A stretch of DNA of 64,000 nt. Origin: Planctomycetota bacterium. GTDB taxonomy: Bacteria; Planctomycetota; PLA2. The translations under genes were made by a program, and so were the position numbers. The stretch is from the NCBI GenBank assembly GCA_021776735.1, contig JAJFFH010000037.1:240276-304275 (forward strand), written 5' to 3'. The notes below the pieces were generated by a model, which did not search any database, was not told the origin of the DNA, and worked only from the letters and a program-made list of their open reading frames with translations. Position 1 is the stretch's first letter. Every line of letters starts with the position of its first letter. Shown one piece after another: positions 61,001-64,000 of this stretch.

Positions 61001-62538
61001 TCCGTCCACTCTTCGTCATCGACGTAGTCATAGAGTCGCGCGAACCACCCCAGCGGCTCGCGAAACGGCGGGCGCAATCCTCCCCGCCCCCGAGACCCCC
61101 AACCCCACCAGCTCCCATCGACCGACCATGACACCAATGCGCCCGCAACCGGTCCGCCGTGGTAGTACTCGGCCCGCACGCGCACCTTGGCCTTGCGCTT
61201 GCCGGTTCCGCCGCCGCCATCGTCGCCATCGACGAGTTCCACGCGCAGGCGCATCTCCGGTTTCTTGTACGACGCGACGAGAAACGACTGGGTCCAGACC
61301 GGCGGCGCTTCTTCTTCCTCGTACCACCACGGCACGAGCATGTCGCGCTCGTCGCGGCGCACGTGGACCATCACGGAGTATTCGCCGGTCGTGCAGCGGC
61401 CCGCGAGTCGGAACTCGCCGGCGACCGAGCCGTGGTCGCTCCAGGAGTGCGTGCGCTCCTGCACGATGCGGCCCTGCGGGTCGCGGACTTCGACGCGGAC
61501 CTTGCCGGCGGGGCCGAGCGCGAGCACGCCGTCTTTGGTGAGGCGGCGCACGGCCTTGTAGTGCACCATGTGGCCCGGCCGATAGACCGGTCGGTCGGTC
61601 GAAATGTGCACGAGGGCGCGTTCGGCGGGCCGGTCGTCGCCGTCGATCCGCAGGGCGTGCACTTCGTCGCCGCGCCACGCGACGATCGCACCGTCGCCCT
61701 TGAGCGAAAAACGCGCAACGCCGTGCGCGTCGGTCGTTCGCTTGCGATCGCCGGCTGGCGTGCGCACGACAAGGTTGACGCCCGCAACCGGCTCGCCCGT
61801 GCGCGGGTCGAATGCGAAGCAGAGCCCGTCGGAGCCGACGACGCGACAAGAAATCGAGGTCTGCTCCGCACGCACGACGTGTGTCGTCTCGTGCCCGAAC
61901 GAGTTTTCGTGCAGCACGTAGATGCCCGGCCGGGTGAAGTCGCCCTTCACGCGCGAGTTCGTCGCGTAGGGAAACCGGACAACGGCGGAGCCGACGAACT
62001 CCTTCGCGAACGGCTCCGGCTCGAGCGGCATCTTCGCGAACGGCGCAGCCAGCAGTGCCGCGCGCCACGCATCGCTGTCGACGCGATAGATCGAAAACGA
62101 CGACGACCCGCGGCCTTTGCGGCTCACGGGCACGAGCCTGCCGGGCACCACGCGCGGGACGACACCGCAGACAATCTTGGGCATCCAACGTTTCTCGCGG
62201 CGCAGCGCCTCGAGCAGCGCGGCCGCCTGCCGCGCTGCCCACGAATCGGCGCCGAATTCCACGACCTGCTTCAGCAACGTGATCCGCTGCGCGATGTGCT
62301 CCCGCGTAACCGGATAAGTGAGCGCGAGGTCAAGCCGCGCACGAGAGTCGGCAGCGCGGTCGCCTCTCTTGATAATCTCGCGCAGAAGCAAGCGCCCCCG
62401 CTCGTACTCGCCGCCATCGAGCGCCTCGGCCGCCCGCGCGCGCAACTTGGCCACGGCCGCGGCGGCGTCCTCGCGCGGGCCGGCTACAACCGGAGAAACG
62501 ACACCGGACAAGAGAAGCAGGAGAGTGCATCGCAGCAT
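58012..62538 (-). CDS. Alpha-2-macroglobulin family protein with thioester
   Basis: This 1508-residue protein starts at MLRCTLLLLLSGVVSPVVA, a signal peptide. Macroglobulin domains fill the first 800 residues (Y-R-P-G-H-M-V-H-Y-K-A-V-R-R near 365, Y-R-P-G-E-T-M-R-F near 735). The A2M domain follows (W-T-G-R-M-I-A-G-A-D-G-R-A near 940), then the thioester domain with the motif Y-G-C-V-E-Q (near nucleotide 59205) and a receptor-binding-like end. Bacterial members trap proteases in the periplasm by a reactive thioester. Three dispersed repeats lie in its 3' third, encoding K-R-T-D-G-D-A, I-A-V-R-T and S-K-R-T-A-M-I. No pbpC partner is next to it, unlike the usual bacterial pair. Confidence 0.93.
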   Translation of the reverse strand: MLRCTLLLLLSGVVSPVVAGPREDAAAAVAKLRARAAEALDGGEYERGRLLLREIIKRGDRAADSRARLDLALTYPVTREHIAQRITLLKQVVEFGADSWAARQAAALLEALRREKRWMPKIVCGVVPRVVPGRLVPVSRKGRGSSSFSIYRVDSDAWRAALLAAPFAKMPLEPEPFAKEFVGSAVVRFPYATNSRVKGDFTRPGIYVLHENSFGHETTHVVRAEQTSISCRVVGSDGLCFAFDPRTGEPVAGVNLVVRTPAGDRKRTTDAHGVARFSLKGDGAIVAWRGDEVHALRIDGDDRPAERALVHISTDRPVYRPGHMVHYKAVRRLTKDGVLALGPAGKVRVEVRDPQGRIVQERTHSWSDHGSVAGEFRLAGRCTTGEYSVMVHVRRDERDMLVPWWYEEEEAPPVWTQSFLVASYKKPEMRLRVELVDGDDGGGGTGKRKAKVRVRAEYYHGGPVAGALVSWSVDGSWWGWGSRGRGGLRPPFREPLGWFARLYDYVDDEEWTDDLENEGLVGDGEGETNAEGVLEFEFDVDPDGGNASYDVFAALTDESDQVVSTKKTLSIRRSALAVEAGFDKMFFEKGAIARLFAHVTDHAGKPLANRKVELSAFLNTPDHDEDQFEFESVFRQTLMTGADGVAHADVTLRRSGRLRLRVRAQDDAGHTASDRSEVWVAGPRAAHAWDPDESAGGPIEVIPERRIYRPGETMRFMVLNSDAPQACLLTVEGDKIHDARVIRLTKRAQVIEVPATAAHAPNVIVKLNAWGGLESLSGGFEVFVCPESRLIPVTIETDKAEYAPRERATVVVRAVPGAEIELAIVDESIFDIAKDTVPDMLPTFLRRAKGLHSLAGFSDDAWGTLRRDDREDEDSEVPLFGGQTEAMVAFEVPPGAAAVTTRRFFPDTLHWTGRMIAGADGRAIVNVTTPDSLTRWRLVARAIHGTDRFGQGRSEVRTRKSVVVRPVAPRFLTVGDEATVGAIVHNNLDKPQEFTIRCEAKGLSIEGSKRTAMIPAGGKVRMNWKVRAPRTGSAQLGFAAFARAESDAAQVTLPVRSPKIERRVRAAGAVEGTWSATLQSPVDGGELEIVVSSAGDAVRQALPYLARYPYGCVEQTMSRFLPAVVAYRALGKDDAFARRIPDMVQAGLQRLYDFQHEDFGWGWWKNDETDPLMTAYVVMGLCRARDAGFAIDPKTLALGVERLEEMEPDPFRTYALHLAGKKTAAPRAHTPVDHAYLVLAGHRAAARGLKLELADDHGPEDIANVALVLRALHKANPDDPRIRKAVDWLLRQRRGTKWYSTLDTAHVVTALVELGLKTKRPDVSVTVNGKPVKLQAGRAVVPAQQRNEIAVRTLTPKGVYASAVLRYRDSEKKRTDGDAFWTVARRLERDGKRLPDGAVLARGDRLMLVVEIAAERDARYVMMRVPLPAGLEPNGRPIVYDEWIFGRAALFDDAAELAATVLEKGHYSVEIPLTATTAGTFRATPVQVFDMYNPDREAFSSPLRVQVR
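58404..58416 (-). repeat. ACGGACGGCGATG dispersed repeat
   Basis: Exact copy with AAGCGT prefix, sense in alpha-2-macroglobulin. It encodes K-R-T-D-G-D-A and faces an inverted copy 66 bp away. Confidence 0.9.
58483..58495 (+). repeat. Dispersed repeat, variant last base
   Basis: Twelve of 13 bases (final G is T), CAGCGT prefix, antisense in alpha-2-macroglobulin. It encodes E-I-A-V-R-T. Confidence 0.8.
59500..59512 (-). repeat. ACGGACGGCGATG dispersed repeat
   Basis: Exact copy with GAGCAA prefix, sense but in another frame of alpha-2-macroglobulin. It encodes S-K-R-T-A-M-I. Confidence 0.85.
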
Positions 62539-62813
62539 GACGCCATTATGAACGCCGCGTGCGTTCCCGGTGGTACGAAGAACCCCGGACGGAAGCAAAC
62601 GGACGGCGATGTTCGACGAATCAGCGCTTCTTGCGGATCTACTTGGGGACCGCGCTCGTCCCACGGTGCCGCTCGTTCGGCGGACGAAGGGCGTGCCCTA
62701 GAACCTTGAGGCGCCCGGGTTGCCCAGATCGAGAGGCCTTGGTGAACTACGACGCCGCACTTCGAACTCGCCGCCGCCGAAGCTCGGTTCGGCACGATCT
62801 TGCGGTTTCATAC
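62539..62813. other. Intergenic gap upstream of alpha-2-macroglobulin
   Basis: This 275-bp gap, with the alpha-2-macroglobulin promoter on the minus strand, holds one dispersed repeat at 62599-62611. I see no gene. Confidence 0.45.
62599..62611 (+). repeat. ACGGACGGCGATG dispersed repeat
   Basis: Exact copy with AAGCAA prefix, 61 bp upstream of the alpha-2-macroglobulin start. It is the rightmost copy. Confidence 0.85.
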
Positions 62814-63191
62814 TCAGTCTCTTCCGCGAGACCTGATGGTTATCGTCGATGCGGCGCGACCGGTTTCGGTGGCATCCTTGTCCAGAAACGTTGTTTCCAA
62901 ATACACCACGTCGCCGGGCCTCGCCGCCTTCGACGGCAAGACGGCACGATAACTTCGACGCCCCACACCGTTTCCCTTCGCGGTTTCTTGGCCCGCTCGT
63001 TCAACCCACCAGCGATAGCGGACGCTGCGATCGCGCTCGTTCTTGGTCCTGCCGTGTACGACGACTCGGGCGCCGTTCTGTTCCAAGCTGTGGGAGCGGC
63101 CTTCGCTACCGACCGAGGTCTCCAACGTGGAACAGGCGCAAACGGCCAGGATCGTCAACCAAAGAGAGCCGAAACGCCGGATTCGTGTCAT
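62814..63191 (-). CDS. Small lipoprotein-like secreted protein
   Basis: This 125-residue protein starts at MTRIRRFGSLWLTILAVCAC, a signal peptide with Cys at 18 and 20 that may be lipid-modified. The mature part is a small beta domain (V-V-V-H-G-R-T-K-N, V-R-Y-R-W-W-V-E-R and D-V-V-Y-L-E-T-T-F). The pattern fits a fibronectin-III-like or DUF1425 (YcfL)-like fold. Function unknown. It is divergent from the acetyltransferase gene with 98 bp between. Confidence 0.65.
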   Translation of the reverse strand: MTRIRRFGSLWLTILAVCACSTLETSVGSEGRSHSLEQNGARVVVHGRTKNERDRSVRYRWWVERAGQETAKGNGVGRRSYRAVLPSKAARPGDVVYLETTFLDKDATETGRAASTITIRSRGRD

Positions 63192-63289
63192 CGAACTATA
63201 GTTGCCGCCGGAACCCAAAACCGGCAAGTCCTCGTGCGGAGTGGGACAACAGGGCCGCGATGCTAGGCTGCGACCGGAAGGCCAACCGA

Positions 63290-63832
63290 GTGACCAACCG
63301 TGCCGTAACGCTTCGCGACGCCGACCCGGCCGACGCCGAGGCGATCGCCCGCGTGCATGCAAGGAGCCGCGAGGAGGCGTACGCGTCGTTCATGTCGCCG
63401 GAGCGACTGCATCGGCACACCCAAGCGTGGCGGGAGGCGCGGTGGCACAGGTTTCTCACCGAGCCGGACTACGGACAAGCACGCTTTCTGGTCTTGGCAG
63501 AAACGGACGCCGAAATCGTAGGCTTCGCCGCCGCCGAACCGGCCCGCCACGGCGATCCCGGCTACCCGGTAGCGATCCGCAGCCTGTACCTACGCCGCGC
63601 ATTTCACGGCCACGGCCACGGACGCCGCCTGTTGGAAGCCGCGGTCGAACGCCTCGTCCAAACGGGCGCGACGGCGGTCATCGTGTGGACCCAAGAAACG
63701 AACGAGATGGCCAGAGGTTTCTACGAACACCTTGGCGGAATCTACGTACGCACGCGGCCATCGAGCCCGGGCCCCGACGCGATCCCGACCGTCGGCTACG
63801 GCTGGCCCGACGCGCGGTCGATACTCATGTAG
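63290..63832 (+). CDS. GNAT family N-acetyltransferase
   Basis: This encodes 180 residues from GTG 63290, chosen for its GGAAGG ribosome site; ATG 63260 is ten codons upstream. The acetyl-CoA motif is R-R-A-F-H-G-H-G-H-G-R-R-L-L near 110, with the preceding strand I-R-S-L-Y-L. R-D-A-D-P-A-D-A-E-A-I-A at the start and F-Y-E-H-L-G-G near the end are also typical. It could acetylate a small molecule or protein; the substrate is unknown. Confidence 0.88.
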   Translation: MTNRAVTLRDADPADAEAIARVHARSREEAYASFMSPERLHRHTQAWREARWHRFLTEPDYGQARFLVLAETDAEIVGFAAAEPARHGDPGYPVAIRSLYLRRAFHGHGHGRRLLEAAVERLVQTGATAVIVWTQETNEMARGFYEHLGGIYVRTRPSSPGPDAIPTVGYGWPDARSILM

Positions 63833-63844
63833 CCGGGCCCCTGC

Positions 63845-64000
63845 CTATGCACTTGGCTCCGCCGTGATTTCGGCAAGGCCGAGATGCTCCCGGTTCATGA
63901 GACGCCGGATGACCCAGCCGAAGAGTTTTGGGAGAGACCGACGTCGATTGAAGCGGTAGGTGAACTCGGCGAGGTAGCGCGCAAGGTACTTGGAGCCCAC
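63845..64000 (-). mobile_element. C-terminal end of an ISXO2-like transposase
   Basis: The frame runs off the window edge and encodes the last 51 residues: K-Y-L-A-R-Y-L-A-E-F-T-Y-R-F-N-R-R, then L-P-K-L-F and I-R-R-L-M. The Y-L-x-E-F-x-x-R-F-N-R-R pattern is the end of IS1595/ISXO2-type transposases. Only the tail is visible, so intactness and terminal repeats cannot be judged. Confidence 0.75.

Overview
The window is high-GC DNA (roughly two thirds G+C) with closely packed genes. It reads like a planctomycete-type or related gradient bacterium. The evidence is a Hanks kinase, an FHA/GAF sigma-54 activator, two ECF sigma modules (one fused to a membrane and extracytoplasmic part), a TIR/beta-propeller protein, a tricorn-like protease, an alpha-2-macroglobulin with its thioester motif, several secreted HEAT/Sel1/PQQ-like proteins, and a serA/aminotransferase/DUF1015 serine cluster. 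The assignment is inferred from gene content only; no rRNA is present.

Layout. 1-4650 is an accessory island: a nucleotidyltransferase gene with two small partners (one frameshifted), a 3' tRNA fragment, an unrecognised three-gene operon (1355-3582), a small zinc-ribbon-like gene, and a truncated replication-initiator-like fragment that stops against the kinase gene. 4646-21485 holds chromosomal genes: kinase, sigma-54 activator, DUF151 nuclease, CPA-type antiporter, RNA methyltransferase, 3-methyladenine glycosylase, a secreted HEAT protein, the TIR-propeller protein, and a MoxR/DUF58/transglutaminase operon. 21490-23430 is a scrambled patch with a chimeric pseudogene. 23433-28196 holds the serine cluster and the first thioredoxin-like gene with an in-frame TGA. 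28561-37067 holds an ECF fusion, a DUF1579 protein, tricorn, and two more thioredoxin-like genes with in-frame TGA. 37181-50835 holds secreted Sel1, VIT/VWA, PQQ-like and metallopeptidase genes with an ECF operon. 51053-53209 holds pdxH and a 14-gene tRNA array. 53229-64000 holds membrane proteins, OsmC, YceI, alpha-2-macroglobulin, an acetyltransferase and the end of an ISXO2-like transposase.

Three things stand out. First, a non-palindromic word, ACGGACGGCGATG, usually preceded by AAGC plus two bases, occurs 21 times exactly and about 7 more times with one or two changes. It lies on both strands, inside and between genes, from 6.5 kb onward and never in the accessory island. Its density and shape resemble DNA-uptake sequences. 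In genes it often reads as a T-D-G-D peptide, and once it supplies the start codon. Second, three secreted thioredoxin-like genes each carry a TGA exactly where the active-site cysteine belongs (UGWN, UIGC, UGNC). The last two have good SECIS-like hairpins just downstream, so they are probably selenoproteins. Third, the tRNA array contains oddities: a covarying change of the D-loop/T-loop contact (GG with TTC becomes AG with TGC) in His, Phe and Ile tRNAs, a short-variable-arm Leu(CAG) tRNA, and several tRNAs with mispaired 5' acceptor strands.
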